This document shows positions 52,151-64,000 of a DNA stretch of 64,000 nt, one piece after another. The notes beneath the pieces were generated by a model, which searched no databases, was not told where the DNA came from, and saw nothing but the letters and a program-made list of their open reading frames with translations. How positions within the stretch are numbered: position 1 is the first letter of the stretch; each line of letters starts with the position of its first letter. The stretch comes from Sipunculus nudus (lineage: Eukaryota > Annelida > Sipuncula > Golfingiida > Sipunculidae), in assembly GCA_026874595.1 (NCBI GenBank), contig CM049310.1, positions 21,364,058-21,428,057 of the forward strand, read 5' to 3'. The translations under genes and the position numbers were made by a program.

Positions 52151-52652
52151 TGCAGGATACGAGGTCATAACAAACAGCGCTTACCAAACAGGAAGTAGAC
52201 CTATAGTTAAAGCGCTGTGTACAGAGCGTACATGTTATATTCTACTTTATGAACAAACACTGGTAAAATATTGCAAGCTCAGTGAGGGAAGGGTACAGCC
52301 TCTAGCTATGATCTTGTCCAAACATGTATAATGCATAATTTTTCCCAAAACAGACTTTAGTGAACTGCAACATACAGAATAATTACTTAACAACCTATTG
52401 CATTTAGATTATATGGCTGCATCTTTCATGAATTTTGAAAAAGCTGTCACTTAACCATTCATATATAGCAGTGACATCACAGAGACCAAAGTACTTTACA
52501 CAGCAGATATCCAGTTGTGATACTGGAATGTACAAGTCCCGAAATGATTGTGGTACAATTTCTAATATTTAATTTTCATATCTTCCATTTACAGTTGCTA
52601 ATGTTATTATGTGCATTCCAGCAGGGATAGCCATTAAGAGAAAAGAAAACAT

Positions 52653-52696
52653 GCCTGGAGGGCCAGTGCAGCCAAACAGTCACTGGCCCTCCCAGG
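52653..52696. other. Perfect-stem hairpin, 15 bp
   Basis: CCTGGAGGGCCAGTG, then a 12 nt loop, then CACTGGCCCTCC-CAGG with one bulged C. GC-rich stem in AT-rich surroundings. It could be a repeat terminus or a structured RNA; no precursor context was established. Confidence 0.5.
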
Positions 52697-54718
52697 AAAA
52701 CAATTAGGCCCTGGCATTTTTTTAAATATTTCAAACAAAGTAAGGGCATAGTTCAAATATTCATTTACACTATATATAAACACAATAAATGTGTTGTTTA
52801 ATTTATTTGGTGTGTTAAATTAATACTTTGTTCTGGTACTTTGTTATTTATTGTATAATGTGTCACTTTTAAAACAGTGTGCCAGAGATCACTATATGTA
52901 ACATATGTATCATATGTAACAATCATATTTAACACACTATCAATTTTAGTTCAGGCAATATCAGTTTTACTGGTCTAGGGGGTAAAAAACAGGTAACATG
53001 ATACTTCTGAGCCTGACTGTGGTAAAGCAGATCATGTTCTGTACCAGTTACACACCCAATCAAATTTTTTACTCACAGCTGAAGTCTGCTTTAGCTAGAA
53101 GCTTATACACACTAGCATAATCTCCTTTCTTGTGTTTGAGCACAGCAGGTAAGGACAACCTGGGCCATGGTTTGTATATAAAGTAATTTCTGTGGGCCAC
53201 AATTACTGGCATTGTTTATGTTAGATGGTGCTGTGAAAGACTTTCTAAATTCCCAAAATAATGTCCAAGTCCTCAATATTTATGAGCAAATACAGAAAAT
53301 ATGACCCTCCTTAAAACACACATGAAGACCAAATACAATTCTACTAAGACAATATAATCATAACTGTAACAGGATTTACCAATACATTTTATTGGTTATA
53401 GGAAATTTATGTAGATCAGTTGAGTGCCATTAAAATAATATACATGTATTATTAAAAATATTAAACAAAGTCAATGACATAAGTCATTATAAAAATAAAA
53501 GAATTGCATATAGGGAGTCACTGTATAAAAGAGGTATATGTATCAATGCTGCGAGTTTGGTGACTCTGTCTCAAATAATTTTCAAATTAATGCGTTGACA
53601 TCATTTAAGCATTATCCCCTGTGTGACCCTTCACTATGTGTCAAGGTTATCCATATTCCAACTTGACCTGGCCCTTCATGAGGTATATCAATACTGCCAG
53701 TTTGGCAACTTTACCTTAAATTCTTTTCAAGTTATTGCGTGATGGACGGACAGGTGGAAAGATGGGAGACACCATTTCTATATCCCCCACCGACGGTGCC
53801 TTTGGAGATGTATGGTGGGGGACAATGATGAAATCGCTACTGTGAGAGAATAAGCTGTAATTTGACTTATGAGGGATGTGTGACATGCTTTTTTTGTGCC
53901 CCATGGCTCAAACCCCGAATAAATTTTTGGACTCGCCAAGTTTTTGTGATACCTTAAAACTCTAACAATTAAATTTATCATATGCCTAATGAATATCTCA
54001 CCAGTAGTTTGCGAAGACCAAACCCTTATATGAGAGCAATACAAGAAACTTGCAAGTATATCCTAACAGCTATAAAGGTACAAACTGTTTATACAGAATA
54101 CATACATACTAAATAGTGTGCATAACATACATTGTTTCATACACTAAGCACACAGGTTTCAGACCTATGTGACAAATATTCTTGGTTATAAGATGGATGC
54201 ACTAGTCACTATCCAGGGAGAACCTTGTGGTTTTGGTGGTTCCACTATGTTCCCTGTATTGTCAGCAGGTGCGTCCGCCAATAAATGATGAGCTCTAAAC
54301 ACGGAAAACAAAGCTGTGAACTGATGACCTCATCTGTGTCAGAGCTTACACTCGTAAACATCATGAATCATTATGCAACATCCAACTCATGATTATAATG
54401 AATAAATCACTGGGGAAGATTGCTTTTAGCTCAGCTGCACAAGGGTTATATAGAACAACACTACTTGTAATCTGTAATTAACAAGCTTCCTCTCAGAAAA
54501 CTTTGAAATCATCTGAAAACACTGCTCTTTCTTCTTGAGCACCAGTACAATACCATTTAAATAATTAAGAAATTAATTACACATTTACATTATCATTATT
54601 AAATAATCTCCCTGGTCTCATTCTTTTCAGTCTAATAAGCTCTAGGTTCTTGCAAAGTTTGGTTGAATTGTAATCAAGGAAACCCCTCTTGGTATAAATG
54701 GCATCAGCTAAAAAAAAA
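52697..54718. other. Upstream stretch, nothing identified
   Basis: AT-rich, no recognised gene. Near 53640-53830 a short family-like segment (TCAAGGTTATCC...GACGGACAG) hints at another degraded element. Confidence 0.35.
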
Positions 54719-56458
54719 TAGAATACGGGTAGTCGACAAGCGACTACGTGTATCCGCCTAAATCAGAGTGGAACGGGTGAAGTGAGGCATGGATTAAGTG
54801 GCAAGGGGAAATAGAGTGAAGTGTTGCATATTAGCATGGATGTCTGCAGCCAAATTGTGTATGAAGGTTGCCCCCCCTACCACAAAATCCAGAAAGCCGT
54901 CCCAGTTGTATACATATGCAAAATTTAAGGCAGATAAGTCAAACCACTACATGTATATGAGTGATTTTAGCCCGTGGCAGACAATCAGATGGACACTGAG
55001 CTAAAATGGTTGCAGGTGACGGCACCAGTTTTGCGTATGATAAAGAGCTATGTGAGAACTATACACATGCAAAACTTTGGCCCAATCGGTCAAACGGTTC
55101 CCAAAATATGAGCTTGGATGTCTGCTGCATAAACTAGAATGCAGGTGGCTCCACCTGTCATAAAATCAAGAGAGCTGTCGGGGATGTATAAACCTGCAAA
55201 ATTTTAGCCAGATATGTCAAACCACTGCCGAGATATGAGTGATTTTATCCCATGGCAGACAAACAGACAGGAGCTGTGCAAAAATGGCTGTAGGTGGCGC
55301 CACCAGTTTTGCGTATGTTATAAAGCTCTCCAAGGGCTACATTTGTGCAAACAATTTTTCCTGATCGGTCAAACGGTTCCCGAAATATGAGCTTGGATGT
55401 CTGCAGCATAAGCTAGAATGTAGGTGGCGCCACCTGTCATAAAATCAGAAAAGCTATCCAGGATGTATACGCATGCCGAATTTCAGGTGAATTAGTCAAG
55501 TCACTGCAGAGATATGAGTGATATTAACCCAAGGCAGACAAACAGATGGACACTGTGCAAAAATGGTTGCAGGTGGCGCCACCATTTTTTGTGTATGTTA
55601 TAAAGCTCTCCAAGGGCTACATTTGTGCAAAAAAACTTTTCCTGATCGGTCAAACGGTTCCCAAGATATGAGCTTGGATGTCTGCAGCGTAAACGTGAAT
55701 GTAGATGGCGCCACCTGTCACAAAATCAGAAAAGCTATCCAGGATGTATACGCATGCCAAATTTCAGGTGAATTAGTCAAGTCACTGCAGAGATATGAGT
55801 GATTTTAACCCAAGGCAGACAAACGGATGGACACTGTGCAAACATGGTTGCAGGTGGTGCCACCATTTTTTGTGTATGTTATAAAGCTCTCCAAGGGCTA
55901 CATTTGTGCAAAAAAATTTTCCTGATCGGTCAAACGGTTCCCGAGATATGAGCTTGGATGTCTGCAGCGTAAACGTGAATGTAGGTGGCGCCACCTGTCA
56001 CAAAATCAGAAAAGCTATCCAGGATGTATACGCATGCCAAATTTCAGGTGAATTAGTCAAGTCACTGCAGAGATATGAGTGATTTTAACCCAAGGCAGAC
56101 AAACAGATGGACACTGTGCAAAAATGGTTGCAGGTGGCGCCACCATTTTTTATGTATGTTATAAAGCTCTCCAAGGGCTACATTTGTGCAAAAAAATTTT
56201 CCTGATCCATCAAACGGTTCCCGAGATATGTGGGTTTATGTGTGGAAACAGACACACAAAAGGACACAGAGCGCAGAGGAAAGGTCAGAGGTCAAAACAA
56301 AATCGGGGCGCAGCAGTTCACATGTGACCCGAACATAATCCCGGGTTTCGTAAAATTCTGCCCAGCGGTTACGGAGGAGTTCTCCGGAAACCTACGCGGC
56401 GGCGGCGGCGTGCAGCTGAAAACATAGTATCCGCAAAACTCTGTTTTGGCGGATACAA
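54719..56458. mobile_element. Family A Helitron-like element, about 1740 bp, near-identical to 10771-12510
   Basis: Starts TAGAATACGGGTAGTCGACA after an A-run, the C of CTAG apparently lost, and ends GTTTTGGCGGATACAA. Same length, same 280 bp tandem units (55548, 55829, 56109) and very few differences from the intron 9 copy. Carries the DR1 motif AGGTCAGAGGTCA near 56282. Confidence 0.88.
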
Positions 56459-56560
56459 TTAATAATGGCTTCATCTGGAACCCAAACTGAGGGTATTTTT
56501 GACATGCAACTTTGACTTCCTGACCCAAAAATCATTAAGGCATTCTCACTATGGAACCAA

Positions 56561-57146
56561 CTAGAATACGGGTAGTCAACAAGCGACTAAGTGTATCTGC
56601 AGAAATCAGAGTGAGACGGGTGAAGTGAGGCATGGATTGAGTGGCAAGGGGAAATAGAGTGAGGTGTGTTGCATATAAGCCTGGATGACTGCAGCCTGAA
56701 TGTGAATGTAGGTGGCGCCACCTGTCATAAAATCAAAAAAGCTATCCAGGATGAATACACATGCAAAATTTCAGGTGGAGAAGTCCATTCACTGCAGAGA
56801 TATGAGTGATTTATCCTAAGGCAGATTATCATATGGATGCTGTGCAAAAATGGTTGCAGGTTGCACCACCATTTTTTATGTATGTTATCAAGCTATCCAA
56901 GAGCTGCATTTGTGCAAAATTTTTAGCCTGATTGGTGAAACGAGTCCAAAGATAATTGGGTTTATGTGTGGAAACAGACGCACAAATGGACACTGGGCAG
57001 AGAGGAAAGGTCAGAGGTCAACCAAAAATGAGGGCGCAGCAGTTCACATGTGACCCAATCATAGTTCCAAATTTTTAAAAATTCTGCCCAGTGGTTACGG
57101 AGGATTTCTCCGGAAACCTATGCAGCGGCTGTTTTGGCGGATACAA
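56561..57146. mobile_element. Family A Helitron-like element, short form (586 bp)
   Basis: Starts CTAGAATACGGGTAGTCAAC and ends GTTTTGGCGGATACAA. One internal unit, one exact palindrome (56711), DR1 motif near 57006. Part of the terminal hairpin is deleted. Confidence 0.82.
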
Positions 57147-57199
57147 TAACTATGAAGTCTGAAACAAATTAATCAATCATAAGAGAAGTTGTTCATCTG

Positions 57200-58133
57200 A
57201 ACAGAACACAAACCCAAGTATAACCTCCAAACTGTGACCTTGACCAGTTGACACTCCAATCGAGAAAGTTGTTCCTATAATGATTGTTTACATATTAAAA
57301 GGAGAAGTTTAAATACAAGACAATACAAGTAACCAATATTACTTAAAACCAAATTGAGAATAACTCTCGCAAGTGACCTTGACCTTTGACCTTCCGACAC
57401 AAAATTTAATAGGGTTATTCTTTATCTATGTTTCACACAAACAAGAAGTCTGATCTGGAAGTTCAGACTGAAGGTCACCCATTTTCAAATTAAACTGAGA
57501 ATTTGGTTTAAGTAAACTGGTTATAAGATTTAAGTAGAAAAATATGCAAAAAATATGAAATTAGGATTAAGGTCACCGGTTTCAAATTCACATGAGAACT
57601 TGGTAACAGAATTTGTATTAAATTTGAGATTAAAATATGCAGTACTTCAAAGTTATGGCATTCGTAAGGAATGTTGGCTGAACTGATCATGAGGATCATG
57701 GTCACCAGTTTTGAAATTCTCTGAGAATTACCATATTTGAGGGTACCATATTTGAGGAGAAAATATGCAATGCATTGTATTTCAAACTTCACCTGATTTG
57801 ACCTTGAAGATAAAGATCAAGGTCACAAGTTTTCCTACTCATCTGAGGAATTTGTTAAATGAGCTTGACCACAAAATTTGAGTTTAAATATACATCAAAT
57901 ATTTAGAACAGTCTGACTTTCACTAGATCAAAACATGTTCTTGCTTCATTCCTTGTATATAAAATAGACCACTGTGACCGAATTTTGGGATTCCAAGGAA
58001 ATTTACCAGGACCTGTGTTGATGCAAGGTAGGAATTTTCTAGGTTTCATAATCACAATTTGTGCCCTGCAAAGAGACAGCTTGCAAAGACCCATCACTAC
58101 AGCCCAGCACATCAGATAGTCAGCTGAGCTAAA
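57200..58133. repeat. DR1-containing repeat like 1380-2215, family B-type end
   Basis: Carries GTGACCTTGACCTTTGACCT near 57369 and ends CAGATAGTCAGCTGAGCTAA, as the block near 2200 does. Tandem units of about 110-130 bp around AAGGTCACC-TTTCAAATT are visible but diverged. Confidence 0.6.
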
Positions 58134-61100
58134 AATAAAACTTGGGCAAAGTACTTTATTATTAAATATTTATAATGAGTTTTATGAAAAGTCATTAAAT
58201 TAACAAATGGAAAGACATTATAGCCCATACCATCATATGACCCATCTGTAAGAGGAGCGTTAAATAAAGTATAAAATACAGGGAAGACTCTTCATTTTTC
58301 TCCCAACTGTAACAGCTACTTGATCGTTTTATAACTTCAGGGCCTTGGTTCACTGTACATAACTAACAGACTTTTACACTTTGATGGCTTACATTTACTC
58401 ATCTAACAAATCAAGGAAAAATTCCATTCCCAAGACACAAAATGACACATGCCTCATTAAGATGAGACAAAAAAAAAGCCTCCCCAGGACCGCAACTTCC
58501 ATCCTTGTGACGCATAATATCATCCAGTGCATTATACCATTGGGCCGGGGCCTTAACTTAATTACCACATGGTGAATTCTTTTTCCTTCCCAAACTGACA
58601 CCTGACCAGCTGAAAATAAATGTCTTGAATGTGATCTCATTATCTGTGCAGCTAAATGTTAATACAGAATGTCTATCAAAACAAACCAGGCCTGAAATGA
58701 GGTGAATATACCAGTCATAAAGTTATAAAGGTTAGCAAATAAGTGCTGGAAATGACAACACATAAACAATCATAAACATAACACATGGATGTCACAGATC
58801 TGTTTAACAAATCTAAATCTTGATGTTTACTCATGAGGAATAAACAGAACGAGCACAAGGCATTATGATGGATGCTGTGCAACAGTGTTTCTGACCTGTA
58901 TTGGTAATGAATTCATTCAAAACCAAAATTACTTTGGCTATTATGATATGACTGGTATAAAGGTTTTGTTGAAGCTTTTGTGTGTTACCTCCAGTATTTC
59001 TGTTTTTGTAAAAGTTTGTGAGTCACAGAAAAAAAAAGTTATTTGCATTATTAATTTAAATTATTGTTAGGTAATGCATAAACAGGAGTCATTTATCTAA
59101 ATAACTTCAGTTTAACTGTTTCATAAAGATGTGTAAAGAAACTGTTCCCATTGTATCAGGACCAATATACAGCTTACTAATGTTACTGTGTGTCAAATAA
59201 TATGTGCTAAATAATATTTGCCAGGTGGCAACCCTGTCATATGGGGTAGAGTTGTGTAGACAATTTACCATTCTGAAGCTCAAATGAACTGTGAGGTGGT
59301 ATAGTTCCTCCAATTGATAACTGCAGGCTAAGACATAAAAGTCTCATATTTTATAAATATACTCTGATATCAACATATGGAGTCAATTTACTGGTAATGC
59401 TAAAAATGTTGCTCTACTGAAGAGTATTTTTACAATACCCAGTGAAAAATGTTAAGAAATACAAATGTAATACATATGGAAGATTTTTATGTGCTGGGAA
59501 TAATGTACAATGGGCCATCATATAAAGATTATCATTCATGTGTATTTGTCTGGGAGTCCCTAAAGCTGACAGCTCGAAACCTGCTGTTCATGGGCGTCAG
59601 TTCTGACATGCCTGATTTATCAGTATTTGGAGACTATGCTCAAGAAACAAGACCACTCAGAGCTGTTGAATACACAGGCTTTAAACCCTGGGCTATACGT
59701 TATGACTGGTTCACTCCCAGTGTCAAGTAACCCTGTCTATTGAATTAAGACATTCAGGTTCACACCTCAGATCATGGCCCGCCAGTGTGTCCTATTTACC
59801 TTTTAGTGTTTTTCCACTGTTTATTATTGTGGCAACCTGTACATGAATACTCGATACTCCTGGCATGTTCACATAACCAGTACAAAATGCATAAAAAGAA
59901 GAAAGAGGTTGTTTTGGGACACAAATACAAGAGTATGTCTCCTGTCCCGATGCTTGCTTACTGTGACTAGACTGCAAGACACATTTAAAGATTCTTTTGA
60001 TGGCATGGCAAGAATTAGATTTTGATGGAAACAACATGTTGCCAAGACACACAGAGTATGTGTGCAGGGGGGGATAAAGGCAGCTTTTGAAAGTATTACT
60101 ACAGAATGCACAGGGGCATATTTGGATGAAGCACATTATATGATGTAGATGACCCTGTGCAGAATATTTGTTGATGTTTGAAGATTTTAACAGTCCACAA
60201 CATTGACACATCACTTTTCTTTTGTTGAATGCACTCAAATTTCTGTGGAATATATTAAGGCATACAAAATTTCAGGACAATCAATGCAGCCATTCCAGCC
60301 ATGAACAAGCCTATAGGAAGATGCGTTTCTGTCTCATAGTCCTTGTCCTTCAATAAAGAAATGTATGCCTCCTAGACATGATGCTCTTACATGAAACTTA
60401 CAATGGTTTTCATCTTCTTCAACTGTTTCATGACATAATACTTCCCAACATCAAGGGTGTACCCCTAGATGTTGCACTAGACAAGTTAAAGAAGACACAC
60501 TACCCAATGTTTTTGATCAGTGCAAATAATAGAGATGCTGCATTAAGTTTATATATATATATATTTTATGTAGAGAAATTAAATAAAAATGACCTGGCAG
60601 ATCTAATATAAGACAGATTCTGCAGAACAGCTGACAGAGTTAAATAGCAAGTTAGAAAGGACCAAAAACTAACCAGCACAGAGCAAATACACCAGCAGCC
60701 TTCAGTTAAAAGAGTGTACCAACCAAGACAAGGAAAATAGGCAATACTCTCAGACTGTTTAACCAAGTCCCAATGTGCAAACATTAATTCCTTTGGTAGT
60801 GAAACAAGATTACATTGGGTGGATGCAAGTGCTGACGTAGAAAACAATGCCAGTGACCTTGAAAATAACCCACAATGATGTTTGTTTGAGTCCCTGCTTA
60901 ATACCACACTTCTCCATCAGCAACAGATAAGCAACAGGGGGCTATAGGGTAAACACCAGACTTCCTTTGCTGTAGGGCTAATTTGTTACTGACATGCTTT
61001 AATCATTTGACGGTAATCAGAGAGGGTGAATTTCACATAAACCTCACACCGAAGAACACTTTCATGGTTCTAGTTTAATAGCTTCTATTTTTGTTTCCAA

Positions 61101-61991
61101 AAATTAATCAAAGCCAGCATCAACACCTCTAAATCACCAATGTTTGATAGGCCAGAGGTTGGCTCACAGGGCCTGCCGATTATTCTCCAGTGTGCTTTAT
61201 TACTGGAAGCCAATAATATAAGCATAACATACCATATCACTTGCTGCTATTAATATCAAGAATAAACATTCAGATCAATAAGACATACCTTGAGTATTAA
61301 GGATAAAATTGGTCCTTTTAAATCATTCAACTGTTTTTTTTTTTGTTCACATTGCCTTTTCTAAAGTGTTATATGTTTTGTTTCATTATTTTTTTTAGTT
61401 TATCCATCTGATGTCAATCCATTTTATCATGTTCAATGGACATTCCAATACATGGTATTTATACGAGTTGCCATGGAATAGAATTAACCTTTTTGGCATC
61501 ATAATACCATGCCTTCCAGTATATCCCAGAAATACAATTACTTCAATATCAGGGAAAACAAAATATCTAATTTATAATGGGTCCATTGGGGATTACAAGC
61601 TGATTTTTTATCAATACTCTAAATAGGTCTATAGGTTTTCTGTTACAGTAAAGATGGATAAACATTTTTATCCTGACCTAGCCAAACAAGAGGACAACAA
61701 TTTATATCGACTAAATATAACCTGGATGTAAAGTGTTAAAGTGGGTAGCAAATATAAACAGAAGCACTAATAGCATTACATGATTTAGACGAGAGTAGTC
61801 ATCACCATGGAGATATATTATCACAAAACAGCACACTTCATATTTTAAATGACAAACAGATGCAAACTTGATTTATAATATTTTGTATGTTAATTTTTGG
61901 TGGCATAACGGGAATTAACACTGCCTGGTTACAACAGTTTTTGTGTACACCTTTTTTGGGGGTAAAAAAGAACACTGATACATAATGTTAA
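58134..61991. other. Upstream stretch, no supported gene
   Basis: Open frames on both strands (up to 148 codons at 59792-60238, minus) overlap each other and have no recognisable domain, start context or splice partners. A (TA)n run lies near 60549. I see no gene I can defend, though 59449-59730 has a codon-like composition. Confidence 0.4.
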
Positions 61992-63888
61992 GCAAGGGAC
62001 CTATGGGTCACTGTGCTCAGCTGACATTAACCTTGAAGGTAAAAATCTAAAATAATATCAAATGGAGATAAAGTGTAAGAGGAAGAGGTAATAAAGGCCA
62101 TGGTTGGTTTATATGATTGGTTTGTATTGATGAGCAAGAAATTGTTGCAAATAATATTTTGTGACCTGACCATGTGTTTCCTAATGTTGAAACTGAAGCA
62201 TGTGAGCAGTTTGTGAACAAATGATCTGTACAATTACCATGATCATTAGTTGGCTTTTCGATTAACTGTTGACATTTCAGTAGTTTAAACATTTGTTCAA
62301 TCGAATCTTTTTTTTGTATAATATATATTATTAAATATATGTTTTTTTATGAAATGTATACAGTTGAAATATAACTAATTAACAACATAAAACATGGCAA
62401 ACAAAGCCTGATCTCAAATTCTGCTGATGCAGGAAAATAATGAACAAATGTTTGTAATAAATCCTCATTTTTTTATCACATCAATTTTTTTTAATTTAAG
62501 TTTATATTTCTATACATTTTCAATATAACATATATATCTGAATATAAAAGTTGATTCATAATTCTCAATTGCATCATCATAAATCTCAATCTTGTCAGAT
62601 AACACCACATCATGCATACAAATGTTTATTTATTTTTTTACCACAAAAATATACCTTTTAAATCTGCAAAACAATAAATATCTAAAAAAAATACTTGATT
62701 TAGATTTCACAATTTTTAATTGTGTCTTTATTTATCCATAATGTGCTTCATATTTTATCATAATTTAAGCATACTGATGGGTTCCATTATGACTGGTAAA
62801 ATGATTTAAAAGAAAAATGATTTCTTTAAAAATGCTACATTACACAACATTGCATCTTCTGGATTACACCTTGAATTACTTTTTCAAGGAAAGTTTTTGC
62901 ATATCAGAGTGGAAACAGCATTACAATTAAGGAGATACAGTGAAAACATTAACAATACTGCATAACACTTGGCGGGTTGGGTTTGCGGGGGGGGGGGGGG
63001 GGGGGGGTGGTGATATTGGGGTGGTGATATGAGAATAACTGTACACCTGTCACAGCAGGGGATCTCCCCCAGTGACTGTAACAAATCAGAAACCCTGGCA
63101 TAGCTGACTTCCAGTGACCTGGAGTGGGACCCTGCATCTGTAACATCTAATCAAAGCAAATGACTACAATAGAGCCTCAAGAAAAAAATCAATAACTAGC
63201 TTAATTTTCAAGCTTTTATTTCCAAATTTCAGATTTCAACAAATTAAATATTTATGTTTACATGCTGTGAAAATTAAATCAATGGTACTTACAGGAAAAA
63301 AACGTGCCATGGTCAAAGTTGGGCAAAATTTAAGGTACTGATTTTATTTTTATGCTAATTACTTAAAAAATTTACAAAATTCAGATCTAATTTTGGGTAA
63401 GCAATTGAATCTTAATTAAACATAGTTATATACTTGGGAAAATAGACTCTAGTTTCAAAATTTTTCATGTTAAGTGAGTAAATATTTTTCCTGATTTTTT
63501 ACAAAGTCCATTATGTTTGGGCCCATAACTTAAAGAATTTATACTTAAAAGACTTAATTTCTGGCATGTACATAGGAACTATACGGAAGAATATTTATGG
63601 TAAATATGAGGAAAAACAGATGAGTGGTTTTGATATTAGGCAGTCCTGAAGTGTGAAAATAGGATTTTAATAAAAAATTGAGGTTTTTCCTTAATTTCTC
63701 AAAGGAACGAAGTCGCAAAGACCCAGTTTTTGGCTTGGTAGGAGATCTTGGGGACATCTAACATTATGCTGAATTTTGGATTCCTAGGTCTTATGGTTTC
63801 AAAACGTGCCACATCTACGGACGGACGGACGGACGGACGGACAATGGACCACGACTATAGCTCAGATGACTTATAGTCAGCTAAAAAT
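61992..63888. mobile_element. Family B Helitron-like element (copy without the family A insert)
   Basis: Starts GCAAGGGACCTATGGGTCAC then GTGCTCAGCTGA. Ends with five GGAC units (63817-63842) and TATAGTCAGCTAAAAA, a shortened hairpin. Colinear with 9800-13447 except that 10771-12510 is absent: the site reads AACAA|TACTGC at 62953-62958. A G-run of about 20 (62987-63007) replaces the G-rich tract of the other copy. Confidence 0.82.
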
Positions 63889-64000
63889 TATACCCAAAAT
63901 ATGTCAAACATTTATTCTAGCCATGTACAATAAACATTCCTTCCTTCATAGATTGCACGAAACAAATATTCTACAAATGTCAATACATTTCAGTAGAGCC

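Noticed and set aside
59449-59730. 93-codon frame with codon-like composition, plus strand
   Set aside because: It might be a remnant of a transposon or retrocopy, but no family could be named and both flanks are full of stops.
59792-60238. 148-codon open frame, minus strand
   Set aside because: No recognisable domain; several frames of similar length overlap it on the other strand, and there is no splice or start evidence.

Overview
This is animal nuclear DNA, most likely from a mollusc and perhaps a bivalve. The supporting evidence is one intron-rich gene on the minus strand with standard GT-AG splicing, an AT-rich background, and a very heavy load of non-autonomous repeats. Those repeats resemble the Helitron/Helentron-associated elements (HINEs, including the bivalve 'pearl' elements) known from molluscs. 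The phylum is inferred from repeat type, not from a marker gene. Nothing looks bacterial, viral or organellar.

The only gene I can support is an extracellular heparan-sulfate 6-O-endosulfatase (Sulf1/Sulf2 family). I rebuilt thirteen coding exons from 49787 down to 2438. They join in frame at every junction to give 719 codons plus 2 nt: signal peptide, complete sulfatase catalytic domain with the CCPSR formylglycine motif, hydrophilic basic domain with two furin-type sites, and the first part of the C-terminal region. The last exons lie beyond position 1. Several exons are short (63-96 bp) and have no ATG-initiated open frame of their own. They were found by tracing the family sequence and checking splice phase.

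Layout, left to right: 1-2437 intron with tandem units carrying nuclear-receptor DR1-like motifs; 2438-9164 exons 13 to 10, with a nested 3.5 kb repeat in intron 12; 9165-14372 intron 9 with a 3.6 kb nested repeat; 14373-19663 exons 9 to 5; 19664-26176 intron 4 with two more elements and a minisatellite abutting the exon 4 splice donor; exon 4 at 26177-26272; 26273-42743 intron 3 (16.5 kb) with Helitron-like copies, tRNA-derived SINEs and a 2.2 kb TIR element; exon 3; 42970-48769 intron 2, largely a 5 kb nest of elements; exons 2 and 1; 49808-64000 upstream DNA with a 271 bp tandem duplication, a possible promoter region and more repeats.

The most unusual content is the repeat system. At least five sequence-distinct families (called A, B, C, E and F here) share one plan: a short hairpin or palindrome close to one end, followed by a 10-12 bp motif whose inverted copy sits at or beside a hairpin at the other end. 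Most also carry internal tandem units holding the same 12 bp palindrome GGTGGCGCCACC. Because the families insert into each other and into duplicated segments, the window contains several filled/empty site pairs. These show insertion between A and T without a clear target-site duplication, as Helitrons do. A second notable feature is a roughly 24-unit minisatellite whose unit repeats the exon 4 splice-donor sequence. I found no transposase, Rep/helicase or reverse transcriptase coding sequence.
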